A DNA stretch of 64,000 nucleotides from Enterococcus silesiacus. GTDB taxonomy: Bacteria > Bacillota > Bacilli > Lactobacillales > Enterococcaceae. Location: assembly GCA_001465115.1 (NCBI GenBank), contig CP013614.1:3038001-3102000 (forward strand). Direction: 5' to 3'. The notes beneath the pieces were generated by a model that saw only the letters and a program-made list of their open reading frames with translations, had not been told where the DNA came from and did not search any database. Below, piece by piece: positions 54,404-61,978 of the stretch. Position 1 is the stretch's first letter, and every line of letters begins with the position of its first letter. Made by a program: the position numbers and the translations under genes.

Positions 54404-55306
54404 TTAGTAGATAAATTCGAGTGTAACGAATTCATATTTCTTACCAAGCTCATTTAATATAGACTGCTGTTTTTTATGCAAATAATCAGTGTCAATAGCT
54501 TGCATCTGATTACTTAACTTGATACATATCTTAAAAGACATGCCTAGCTTGTAAATGAAACAATGTTTGATTAATGATTTTTGTTTGATATGTGAATGGA
54601 CACAGTTCTCGATTTCTTCATAAATCGTTTTATCTGCTAAAGTACTACCTAATATTTCAAAAAGTGAATTTTTTAAAATGTTAAACGGTGTTTTTATTGA
54701 ACTAATAACTAATAATACTGTTACGAAAAAATCTGCTGTATAGAGTAGAAAACCTAGTGAAGAATTTTGGTTAATGAACAACACTAATAAAGCGGCAATT
54801 CCTACACCAGCTGACATAATACCATCAATCAACGTATTTTTAGTTTCGGCTAGTAGTAGGGTGCTTGTTGAGTTTGTTGCTTTATTTTGTCGACTATAAA
54901 ATATGGATAAACTAAAACATAGTATAACCATCACAAGTGCATAAGGGATGATCGGCAAAAGATTAAGAATTTTTCCATGTCCTAGAACAAAATAGGCGTA
55001 TGCCTTATTACTCACAGAAATAGTTGAGAAAACTAATAGAGCAATTGTGAGCATTGATTTAGCTAAAGCGTAAATAGGTTCTAGAATAAAAAAACCGTTA
55101 GGAAAGCGTGTTGTTCTATTTGCACTTACTTTGGAGATGAAAATAGCGAAAGCCCCAGATAACACTGTCATGACTGTAAAATAGGCATCGATAAACAAGG
55201 CTTCTACTTTAGTGGTCCGATAAGCAATTAGTCCGGCTATGCCCATTAGTATATTAAAGAAAATCCCGATATATAAAGCACGCTGTTCTATTTTTTTTTG
55301 ATCCAT
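54404..55306 (-). CDS. Cation diffusion facilitator-like transporter with altered metal site
   Basis: This 300-aa membrane protein has six helices and the CDF layout, with a cytosolic C-terminal domain. Metal-binding positions are unusual. In TM2 the DxxxD pair reads D-A-Y-F-T (ALFIDAYFTVMT), and in TM5 the HxxxD pair reads N-T-L-I-D (AETKNTLIDGIMSAGV), so two of four ligands are missing. It may carry a different substrate or use a different site. It lies between a MarR regulator (9-bp gap) and an amidinotransferase (21-bp gap), all leftward. Confidence 0.72.
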   Translation of the reverse strand: MDQKKIEQRALYIGIFFNILMGIAGLIAYRTTKVEALFIDAYFTVMTVLSGAFAIFISKVSANRTTRFPNGFFILEPIYALAKSMLTIALLVFSTISVSNKAYAYFVLGHGKILNLLPIIPYALVMVILCFSLSIFYSRQNKATNSTSTLLLAETKNTLIDGIMSAGVGIAALLVLFINQNSSLGFLLYTADFFVTVLLVISSIKTPFNILKNSLFEILGSTLADKTIYEEIENCVHSHIKQKSLIKHCFIYKLGMSFKICIKLSNQMQAIDTDYLHKKQQSILNELGKKYEFVTLEFIY

Positions 55307-55315
55307 TCTTCCCTC

Positions 55316-55738
55316 CTAAATCTTTTCATTTATTTTATGCATAAGACGATGTAACTCTTTTTGTTCGTTTTCAGAAAGAACCGAGAGACATTCAGAAAAA
55401 ACGTGATCAAATAACTGATAATTTTTTTGGCAATGTTCTTTTAGTTCAGGGCTAAGTTCTAGATACTGGATTCGTTTGTCGACAGGCGAGGGGTGTTTAG
55501 TCAAAAAGCCTCGTTCTAAAAAACCGCGTATAATTCGAGTAGAAGCTGGTTTGGAAATTTCAGCTTTTTCAGCAAAGCTTGTCAATGTAGGCTTTTTTAG
55601 GCTATATAGGATATCAATGTAGTGCTCATCATTTGCAGATAAGTCAGGGAAGGTGTCACTTCGCTGTGAATTATTTTGAAACTGAATTAACACATTGTCG
55701 TAGATTTCTGAAAAAATTTGTCCAATCGGCTGCATCAA
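55316..55738 (-). CDS. MarR-family regulator (first gene of CDF-amidinotransferase operon)
   Basis: This 140-aa winged-helix regulator (YIDILYSLKKPTLTSFAEKAEISKPASTRIIRGFLERGFLTKHPSPVDKRIQYLELS) has the HTH in residues 50-85 and the wing DKR motif. It heads the leftward operon with the CDF-like transporter and amidinotransferase and presumably controls it, itself included. An inverted repeat TTAGTTAA..TTAACTAA lies immediately upstream (55749-55782). Confidence 0.85.
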   Translation of the reverse strand: MMQPIGQIFSEIYDNVLIQFQNNSQRSDTFPDLSANDEHYIDILYSLKKPTLTSFAEKAEISKPASTRIIRGFLERGFLTKHPSPVDKRIQYLELSPELKEHCQKNYQLFDHVFSECLSVLSENEQKELHRLMHKINEKI

Positions 55739-55748
55739 TAGTTCCCCT

Positions 55749-55782
55749 TTAGTTAATTAAAGTAATTACCTTTGTTAACTAA
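55749..55782. promoter_or_regulatory. Inverted repeat before the leftward MarR gene
   Basis: TTAGTTAA (55749-55756) and TTAACTAA (55775-55782) form an 8-bp inverted repeat within an AT-rich region with the secondary repeat TTAATTAAAGTAATTA. It is a probable operator for the leftward MarR operon. Confidence 0.5.
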
Positions 55783-55874
55783 TTTAATGCAAAATAGCTT
55801 GATTGTCAAGTATTATCTTATATTTATCTATTTTAATGAGAAGTATTCTGATTGAAGAAAAGAGTATTTTCAAC

Positions 55875-55928
55875 TTGCTTATTTTTAGTAAGTATATTAT
55901 ACTAGCGTTATCAGTTTAGACCTAAACT
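55875..55928 (+). promoter_or_regulatory. Promoter and operator of the rightward MarR operon
   Basis: TTGCTT (55875-55880) and TATACT (55898-55903) are spaced by 17 bp. Just downstream, AGTTTAGACCTAAACT (55913-55928) is a perfect palindrome over the expected start site, well placed for autorepression by the MarR protein that follows. Confidence 0.65.
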
Positions 55929-55946
55929 AAAAGGGGGATCAGAAAA

Positions 55947-56372
55947 ATGGGGAAGCTATCACTTACAGAAAAAGTAAAATTAAGTTGTTGGATGTCCATC
56001 TTGCAGTTCGTTCAAAAGAGCAATCTCCAGTCCAATGAGTTTCTAAAACAATATGACTTGAATGCTTCAAAGTTTGATATGCTTCATCAGATTCAGGAAA
56101 ACCAACCAATCACACAAAAGGAACTAGGAGAGAAATTACTTATCTCTAAGGGCGGTGTTTCGCAAATGATCAAACAGTTTGAATTGGATGGCTGGATCAC
56201 ACGCCAACAAGAGTGGAAGGAAAAATACATTTCCTTGACTGCTAGAGGGCAAGAACAACTAGATAATTGTTTTATTGCCCAAAGTAAGCTGCAAGCGTCA
56301 GCTTTTGATAATTTAACGAAACAAGAAGTCCTTCAATTAGCAAAAATCAGCAAAAAATTGATGAAATCATAA
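55947..56372 (+). CDS. MarR-family regulator (flavin monooxygenase operon)
   Basis: This 141-aa winged-helix protein contains DASKFDMLHQI-like and QPITQKELGEKLLISKGGVSQMIKQFELDGWITRQQEWKEKYISLTARG, with the HTH in residues 50-90. It is the first gene of a rightward operon with an FMN-dependent oxidoreductase and an FMN reductase; a palindrome sits on its start site. It probably senses a redox-active or phenolic compound handled by the oxidoreductase. Different from and divergent to the other MarR gene 208 bp away. Confidence 0.87.
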   Translation: MGKLSLTEKVKLSCWMSILQFVQKSNLQSNEFLKQYDLNASKFDMLHQIQENQPITQKELGEKLLISKGGVSQMIKQFELDGWITRQQEWKEKYISLTARGQEQLDNCFIAQSKLQASAFDNLTKQEVLQLAKISKKLMKS

Positions 56373-56406
56373 CAATAGTTAGAGAATGAAAAAGGAGTGT
56401 AGGAAA

Positions 56407-57486
56407 ATGAACAAAAAAATGAATGAAAAATTCGGTATCGATTCTTCAAAAGGTATGGAAATCGGGTTATATTCACTAGGAGATCACGTTAAAAATCCAA
56501 TGACAGGAAAACTAATCAGTGAGCAACAACGAATCAATGACATTATCGAAGCAGCAAAATTTGCCGATGAAGCAGGAATCGATGTGTTTGGTGTTGGTGA
56601 AAGCCATCAAAGTCATTTTATCGGGCAAGCGAACCAAGTGATTCTATCAGCAATCGCAGCGCAAACAAAAGATATTAAGATTTCTAGTTCCGTTACCGTT
56701 TTAAGTACTAACGATCCAGTCCGAGTGTATGAAGAGTATGCCACGTTAGATTTAATTTCAAATGGACGTGCTGAAATCGTGGCTGGTCGAGGTTCACGTG
56801 TTGGTGTTTATGAACTTCTTGGATTTGATTTAAAAGATTATGAAGAACTGTTTGAAGAAAAAATGCACTTGTTAAAATTATTGAATGAAGCGGCACCAAA
56901 TGAACGAATGAACTGGGAAGGTGCATTTCGTGCGCCGCTACAAAATGCAGAAATTTTACCTCAACCGCTTCGTGGACAATTACCTGTTTGGCGTGCAGTG
57001 GGTGGTCCAGCAGATAGTGCTATCAAGGCTGGATTAGATGGTATTCCAATGATGTTGACGACATTAGCAGGACCTGCACCGATTTTCAAGCGGGCAGTGG
57101 ATGCGTATCGTTTATCTCTAACAGAAGCAGGGTATGATGAAAAAGAATTTCCACTTGCAACAACAAGTTTATTTTATGTTGCAGAGACTGGTAGCCAAGC
57201 GCGGAAAGAAATGTATCCATTCTTAAATGCCGGTTGGTCAGCGATTCGTGGTGGAACGTATCCAAAACAACATTTTGCTCAATCACAAGATACCAGAGAT
57301 ACGCTAATGGTTGGAGGCGTCAATGAAATTATCGAGAAGATGCTTTATCAATACGAGTTATACGGACATCAACGTTTTATGGCGCAAATCGATTTTGGCG
57401 GTATACCGCTTGATCTAGTGAAGAAAAATATTGAATTGATTGCGACAAAAGTGATGCCGGAAGTTAAAAAATATACCAAAGAATAG
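56407..57486 (+). CDS. LLM-class flavin-dependent oxidoreductase
   Basis: This 359-aa luciferase-like enzyme uses reduced FMN supplied by a partner. The barrel begins MEIGLYSLGDHVKNP, with ADEAGIDVFGVGESHQSHFI and the conserved ISSSVTVLSTNDPVRVYEEYATLDLISNGRAEIVAGRGS, the luciferase-like signature. GGPADSAIKAGLDGIPMM follows. The ATG at 56407 was chosen because GGAGTGTAGG lies before it. The gene is 34 bp after MarR and 11 bp before the FMN reductase, which supports a two-component monooxygenase. Substrate unknown. Confidence 0.88.
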   Translation: MNKKMNEKFGIDSSKGMEIGLYSLGDHVKNPMTGKLISEQQRINDIIEAAKFADEAGIDVFGVGESHQSHFIGQANQVILSAIAAQTKDIKISSSVTVLSTNDPVRVYEEYATLDLISNGRAEIVAGRGSRVGVYELLGFDLKDYEELFEEKMHLLKLLNEAAPNERMNWEGAFRAPLQNAEILPQPLRGQLPVWRAVGGPADSAIKAGLDGIPMMLTTLAGPAPIFKRAVDAYRLSLTEAGYDEKEFPLATTSLFYVAETGSQARKEMYPFLNAGWSAIRGGTYPKQHFAQSQDTRDTLMVGGVNEIIEKMLYQYELYGHQRFMAQIDFGGIPLDLVKKNIELIATKVMPEVKKYTKE

Positions 57487-57497
57487 GATGATCCCTT

Positions 57498-58064
57498 ATG
57501 AAAATCGTTGCGATAATCGGATCCGCTTTTGGTAGTAAATCAAGAGTGGCTGTCAATTATACGATCAATAAAATAAAAGAAGTGCGGGAAGATGCTGTTG
57601 TGGATGTTATTGATTTTTCTGAAATCCAATTTCCATTCGCTGACGGGCGGGAATACCTTCAGCATGAAGGCGAAGTTGGGGCAGCATTGAAAAAAATCAT
57701 GGAGGCAGATGGCTTGATTATTGGTACACCGATTTTCCAAGCATCGATGCCTGGAACGTTGAAAAATTTGTTTGATATGTTGCCAGTTAATGCTTTCCGC
57801 AATAAAGTAGCAGGAATGATCGTCACTGCGGGGTCAGACAAACACTTTTTGATTCCTGAGCAACAAATCCGTCCTGTACTAAGTTATATGAAGGCTAATT
57901 TAGTCCCGAATTATGTGTTTATTACAGATCAAGATATTATTCGCCAAGAAATTAAAAATCCCGATATTGAATTTCGATTGGATCGATTCGTGGATGACTT
58001 TTTCTTATTGCTAGATACGTATCAAACGATGATTCAGCAAAAAGAAGCAGAATATGATTTTTAA
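57498..58064 (+). CDS. NADPH-dependent FMN reductase
   Basis: This 188-aa flavodoxin-like reductase has the opening IVAIIGSAFGSKSRVA (phosphate-binding loop) and the flavin motif GLIIGTPIFQASMPGTLKNLFDMLP. It supplies reduced FMN to the luciferase-like enzyme upstream. It is the last gene of the MarR operon and is followed by a strong terminator. Confidence 0.87.
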   Translation: MKIVAIIGSAFGSKSRVAVNYTINKIKEVREDAVVDVIDFSEIQFPFADGREYLQHEGEVGAALKKIMEADGLIIGTPIFQASMPGTLKNLFDMLPVNAFRNKVAGMIVTAGSDKHFLIPEQQIRPVLSYMKANLVPNYVFITDQDIIRQEIKNPDIEFRLDRFVDDFFLLLDTYQTMIQQKEAEYDF

Positions 58065-58084
58065 AAATAGTTAGTTATTTTAGG

Positions 58085-58130
58085 GTTTAGAACAAAAGTG
58101 AATGTTACTTTTGTTCTAAACTCTTTTTTA
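58085..58130 (+). terminator. Terminator of the MarR-monooxygenase operon
   Basis: GTTTAGAACAAAAGT pairs with ACTTTTGTTCTAAAC, loop of seven bases, then TCTTTTTTA. Confidence 0.92.
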
Positions 58131-58225
58131 TATCGTAAAAAGCATAAGCTAGCGCTTACTAGAAATGGTATCATGAAGATAACTTGTCTAATAATGAATA
58201 AATGATGTGTAAGGAGACTCATAAT

Positions 58226-58816
58226 ATGGAAACATTGGATCAGAATCATTTAAAAAGTTTAGTAAAGAAATTTCTTGTTGAACATAATTGTTTAAAAACG
58301 TATGATCACTGTATTTCTGTAGGGGAGTATGCTTATGAATTAGGAAAAAATTACTTAGATGAACCAGATAAAGCTCGAATTGCAGGCTATCTACATGATA
58401 TCTCGGCAATTTATCCAGATGATCAACGAATCGCTGTAGCCAAGAAGATGGGAATTGATTTATACAAAGAAGAAATAGAGCTTCCGATGATCATTCATCA
58501 AAAAATTTCAAAGGAAATTGCCTTTAACGAATTTAACGTGACGGACCCAGTAATCTTATCGGCTATTGAATGTCATACGACGTTAAAAGAGGACTACTCT
58601 GATTTAGATCTAGTTGTATTTATAGCAGATAAAATAAAGTGGGATCAACAAGGGGAACCACCTTATATTGAAGGTCTGATGATCGCTTTGGATCATTCGT
58701 TGGAAGCTGCGGCTTTTTATTATATTGATTATTTATTGAATCATGGTATTCAGGTGCTTCATCCATGGCTGAATGAAGCTTATGTGAAATTGAAATATGA
58801 TTTAGGCTATAACTAG
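58226..58816 (+). CDS. HD-domain phosphohydrolase, YqeK-like
   Basis: This 196-aa HD protein has H..(HD)..D metal ligands: YDHCISVGEYAYELG, the GYLHDISAIYP pair, IECHTTLKEDYSDLDLVVFIADKI. This matches YqeK-type enzymes, which split Ap4A symmetrically, although the usual yqeK sits next to nadD and this one does not. It starts at 58226 after GGAGACTCATAAT. It is a single gene. Another nucleotide phosphohydrolase role is possible. Confidence 0.75.
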   Translation: METLDQNHLKSLVKKFLVEHNCLKTYDHCISVGEYAYELGKNYLDEPDKARIAGYLHDISAIYPDDQRIAVAKKMGIDLYKEEIELPMIIHQKISKEIAFNEFNVTDPVILSAIECHTTLKEDYSDLDLVVFIADKIKWDQQGEPPYIEGLMIALDHSLEAAAFYYIDYLLNHGIQVLHPWLNEAYVKLKYDLGYN

Positions 58817-58984
58817 GTTTATGAAAAAGTAGAGTGGAAATAGATCCGTAAAAGTGATTGTGGGTGTCTGGGTTATGGTTATCGTTCTTAGTGCTCATCT
58901 CTTTTTTGTTAAAACCTGTAAAAAAATGAAACAGTTTTAGGAATCATGAGACAAACAAGATTTGCTAGAGGTGTAATAAATTTA

Positions 58985-59317
58985 ATGATAAAAATAGAGT
59001 ATTTTATTCTAAATAAGAATTTTAGTAATAATATTGATTTTGACATTTTTGAAAGTATAAACAGTAGCAAATTTAAAGAAAATTATTTCTATTTAAAGGG
59101 TAAAAGTTTAGAGACAGAAATTATCTTTCTTGATGAAAGTAAGAAATTGCTATTAAAAAATAAAGTAGTGCAGAAATATTATGATAAAAATGATGCAAGT
59201 GTTTTTCCGTTAGTATTTTTGAATGACAGAGTAATTAAACAGGGAAGCTTTTTGAGTTCCGATGAGTTGTCAGATATCTTAGATATTGGTCTATCAATAC
59301 AACAGAATCCAGAATAA
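58985..59317 (+). CDS. Small thioredoxin-fold protein, ArsD-like without cysteines
   Basis: This 110-aa protein starts MIKIEYFILNKNFSNN and ends with DASVFPLVFLNDRVIKQGSFLSSDELSDILDIG. The end matches the cis-Pro region and the last helix of ArsD-type proteins (PL..V.G.....G.YP...EL...L). No Cys residue is present, so the arsenic-binding function cannot apply. The ATG at 58985 is chosen by similarity; an ATG at 58946 would add 13 residues. Flanked by no ars genes. Low-GC composition. The role is unknown. The 170 bp upstream contain only a short GTG frame encoding a hydrophobic peptide. Confidence 0.55.
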   Translation: MIKIEYFILNKNFSNNIDFDIFESINSSKFKENYFYLKGKSLETEIIFLDESKKLLLKNKVVQKYYDKNDASVFPLVFLNDRVIKQGSFLSSDELSDILDIGLSIQQNPE

Positions 59318-59330
59318 TAATTAGAATTTT

Positions 59331-59368
59331 AAACTAGTGAGATACGTCTCTGTTTTTACTAGTTTTTT
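59331..59368 (+). terminator. Terminator after the ArsD-like gene
   Basis: AAACTAGT pairs with ACTAGTTT enclosing GAGA/TCTC, followed by six T. Confidence 0.8.
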
Positions 59369-59507
59369 TATAGGCTAAGAAACACTTTTTCTAATAGAAT
59401 TTGTTATTTATCGTTTTGGTTAGTTAAAAACACCGAATATATTTGTAGTCATAGTATTTCTACCTGTTTAAATCAAATCGGAGTCCTTCAAAATATCCCC
59501 AATAAAG

Positions 59508-59575
59508 GAAGCGATGTGTCCTTCAGACACATTGTATTGTAACTCATCGACTCATGCTGTTCTTTGCGAGTTACA
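59508..59575. repeat. Palindromic non-coding region before the HxlR gene
   Basis: Two inverted repeats follow each other: ATGTGTCCTTCAGACACAT (59514-59532) and TTGTAACTC..GAGTTACAA, separated by about 21 bases. A further T-rich tail follows. There is no coding sense on either strand that I trust. It probably is a dispersed palindromic element. The rest of 59369-59643 shows nothing else assignable. Confidence 0.5.
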
Positions 59576-59643
59576 ACAATGAGATCGAAGTGTAATGTAG
59601 TGGAGTAGCTTTTTCTCGTCGTTTATTCGCACTCTGGATACAT

Positions 59644-60006
59644 TTATGCATGTGAAATAGTGACTGTATTTTCTGCTGATGTACAGCTCGAATCACTAAG
59701 GATTTTTGATCCAAGATCTTGCATGATTTTCAAAGCTTCTAGTAACTCTAAGCCAGAACTACTCAAGCTATATTCGACCTTTAAAGGGTAACCCTGATGA
59801 CTATTCTTTATTACAAGGCCGCAGTCAGTTAATTCTGAAAGCTGTTGTAAAAGCATTTTTTCAGTGATATTCTCAATATCTTTGTGAAGCTTGGATAAAC
59901 GTGTGGGGCCTAATCTTAGCCTCCATAAAATGATCGTTTTCCATTTGTCTCGTAACATATCAGTAACAACTTCGATAGGGCAAGTGTATTCGCTTCTTAT
60001 TTTCAT
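59644..60006 (-). CDS. HxlR-family transcriptional regulator
   Basis: This 120-aa winged-helix protein has the HxlR start YTCPIEVVTDMLRDKWKTIILWRL (Cys near residue 9) and the recognition helix region RLSKLHKDIENITEKMLLQQLSEL. It often responds to reactive electrophiles through that Cys. GAGGATTGTACG precedes the ATG. A PEBP-family gene lies 73 bp upstream on the same strand and could be in the same transcript. Confidence 0.9.
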   Translation of the reverse strand: MKIRSEYTCPIEVVTDMLRDKWKTIILWRLRLGPTRLSKLHKDIENITEKMLLQQLSELTDCGLVIKNSHQGYPLKVEYSLSSSGLELLEALKIMQDLGSKILSDSSCTSAENTVTISHA

Positions 60007-60079
60007 CGTACAATCCTCTCATGACTGATTAAACGGTGAGAAATAAGCAGCTCTGTTATCGAAAATAACTATGTTTATC

Positions 60080-60592
60080 TCAGTCAAGTTTTCTATATTT
60101 TCCGTCAATTTCTGCAGTAGCTAAAATACGGCCTTTCATTTTGGCGACTAAATCGTTTAGGTAAAAACCAGATTTTAAGTCTAATTGTGTATCTAAAGCA
60201 ACGATCTTTAGCGTATAAACATGTGTTTTGTCAGGTGGTGTCATACCGCCGTAGTAGGCTGATAATTCTTTTGACTGGTTTGCACCAAGTGTGCTGTGCC
60301 AACTATTGATTCCTTGAACGAAATCAGTGGCTGTTTGACTTTCGTTTTCCAAAATTTCTTGTCTAGTTAGATTTCCAATCACCCAATGAATCCACGGAAA
60401 CCCCTTGGTTGTTTCAAACGCGTCTAGATCATATAAAATGACCGCAAAGCTTTTAGTATTTTCAGGAGCCTCTTCTATTTTAAAGGGAATCGAGTAAGTA
60501 GGGACGCCCGTTTCATTAAAAGCTGTACCGTGACCACCATAACTATCTAAAAAATAACCATTTTCAATTACTGTACTACTAATCTTCATCAT
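60080..60592 (-). CDS. YbhB/YbcL-family (PEBP) protein
   Basis: This 170-aa phosphatidylethanolamine-binding-like protein, related to Raf kinase inhibitors, contains FAVILYDLDAFETTKGFPWIHWVIGNLTR (conserved D..P..HW core) and YYGGMTPPDKTHVYTLKIVALDTQLDL. The role in bacteria is unclear. ATG codons at 60592 and 60589 are both possible after AAAGGA; a longer frame from 60628 has no ribosome binding site. Upstream of the HxlR gene on the same strand. Confidence 0.88.
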   Translation of the reverse strand: MMKISSTVIENGYFLDSYGGHGTAFNETGVPTYSIPFKIEEAPENTKSFAVILYDLDAFETTKGFPWIHWVIGNLTRQEILENESQTATDFVQGINSWHSTLGANQSKELSAYYGGMTPPDKTHVYTLKIVALDTQLDLKSGFYLNDLVAKMKGRILATAEIDGKYRKLD

Positions 60593-60680
60593 ATCATCCT
60601 TTGCTGCTTTATTTTGTAAATTAATCATAAAGGAAAATACTGTAATTGAAAATTACTTACTTTTCAGTGGGTATACTTAT

Positions 60681-61490
60681 TTATGCGACAACTGTCCATT
60701 CGTTAAGTGTTTTTCCATTGGCATCAACCAATTCTAGCCAACTATTTGTCCCACCAAAATATAAAAATAAGCCCACTTCATTGACGCTTTTTAAAATGAT
60801 ATCTTCAGTTGTAACGAAATTCTTGATTTTATCTACGTGATCTGCCCGGATTCTCTCACCCATTTTAGCTGAGAAACCTAATGAACCATCTTTATTGAGT
60901 GGCGGAGTTGGCATCATTGTAGCCCCAGATTTTAGCAGCATTTCATTGCGCTTGTGCCAAAGAGCAGTTGCTTGGCTGTCTCTTGTATCAATAAAAAATT
61001 CTATTTGACTAACTTCTTTGGTCCATTTGTGTCGAGCTTTAGCAGGTTTTGCTTTGGCTTTTTTAGGTTCTTCCTGTTGTTTAAAATAGTAGCCAAATTT
61101 CTCTAGAATAAGCAGGATTTCGTCTTTGTAATTTGCAACAGTTTTGTTAGAGCTTGTCGGAATGTTGAGTTCTGCTTGGGAGGTATGAGCGAGCGTTAAC
61201 CCATTTTCTGCAGCTTCTGTAAGAAAACTTTGTTCTAAGTAATTTAATTCGATATCCCATGGTGGAGTGATCGTAATCAGCTTATTGAAGTCTGCAGCGT
61301 CTTGGAACAGCCCGGCTTCGGTTTGACCTATTGAAACAATTGTATTGTTTTTTAATGAGAGATAGACAGTGGGCTGATTTAATTTGATTTCGTTGTCTAC
61401 ATATTCATATATATCGATTGTTCCTTGAGTGTGATTAAATGTGATGCTCGTTTTGGTTTCTGTAATAAGTACTTCTAGTTTGATTTCCAT
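60681..61490 (-). CDS. Unknown protein with degenerate GIY-YIG-like N-terminus
   Basis: The 269-aa protein has an N-terminal half of the pattern TVYLSLKNNTIVSIGQTEAGLFQDAADF, then LITITPPWDIELNYLEQSFLTEAAENGL. This recalls GIY-YIG proteins of the DUF4357-linked kind (VYFL..D..VYIGQTE, then KAHIKYLE), but the GIY/YIG residues are altered. A Lys/Ala-rich linker (KKAKAKPAKARHKW) leads to a C-terminal domain of about 110 residues that I do not recognise. AAAAGGAGCCTAGC precedes the ATG. It is a single gene, no signal peptide. Confidence 0.55.
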   Translation of the reverse strand: MEIKLEVLITETKTSITFNHTQGTIDIYEYVDNEIKLNQPTVYLSLKNNTIVSIGQTEAGLFQDAADFNKLITITPPWDIELNYLEQSFLTEAAENGLTLAHTSQAELNIPTSSNKTVANYKDEILLILEKFGYYFKQQEEPKKAKAKPAKARHKWTKEVSQIEFFIDTRDSQATALWHKRNEMLLKSGATMMPTPPLNKDGSLGFSAKMGERIRADHVDKIKNFVTTEDIILKSVNEVGLFLYFGGTNSWLELVDANGKTLNEWTVVA

Positions 61491-61978
61491 GCTAGGCTCC
61501 TTTTAAGGTTATTGATTGGGGCTACTGTCATTTATGTAGTAAATAGATTTTATCATGAAAATAGCAATAAGTCTTACAGCAAAGACCTTATTGTCTGATT
61601 ATTAGTGAGTAGAAGATAAGGGCTTAAGAGGATAAGGTGCGTTATTTATTTTTCTGATCGAGATCTAGTTAAAGTGGTATGAAACAGGTGTGTAGAGTGT
61701 TTTATAGATGGTTGGATCAGTTAAGTAATTTTATGAGAATGATTCTAATTTCATTGCACTTTAATTTCTTTTTATTCTCATTTTCAACAAGTTAAGTCGG
61801 GAAAAAATAGTATGTTTTTTGAAGAATTATAAGGTTTTTTTGATTAGAATATCAGGTTAACTGTAAAAAAGAAAATGAGAGTAAACTCATTTGGTTTTCG
61901 TTTGATTATAAAATCATAGTTGAAAAAGCTTCTGCCTCTTGTTATTCTGTTCAGTAAAATAGTACAGGAGGTTTTTTG
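61491..61978. other. Intergenic region before the DUF2264 gene
   Basis: No gene is seen in these 488 bases. There are two candidate operators: AGAATGATTCT, a perfect palindrome within a Fur-like AT-rich stretch near 61736-61746, and AATGAG-agtaaa-CTCATT near 61877-61894, a 6-bp inverted repeat about 85 bp before the start codon. AGGAGG at 61966-61971 is the DUF2264 ribosome binding site. Confidence 0.35.

Noticed and set aside
58853..58940. A short GTG frame with a hydrophobic stretch VWVMVIVLSAHLFFV
   Set aside because: It could be a one-helix small membrane protein, but the ribosome binding site is poor and the start codon is uncertain.
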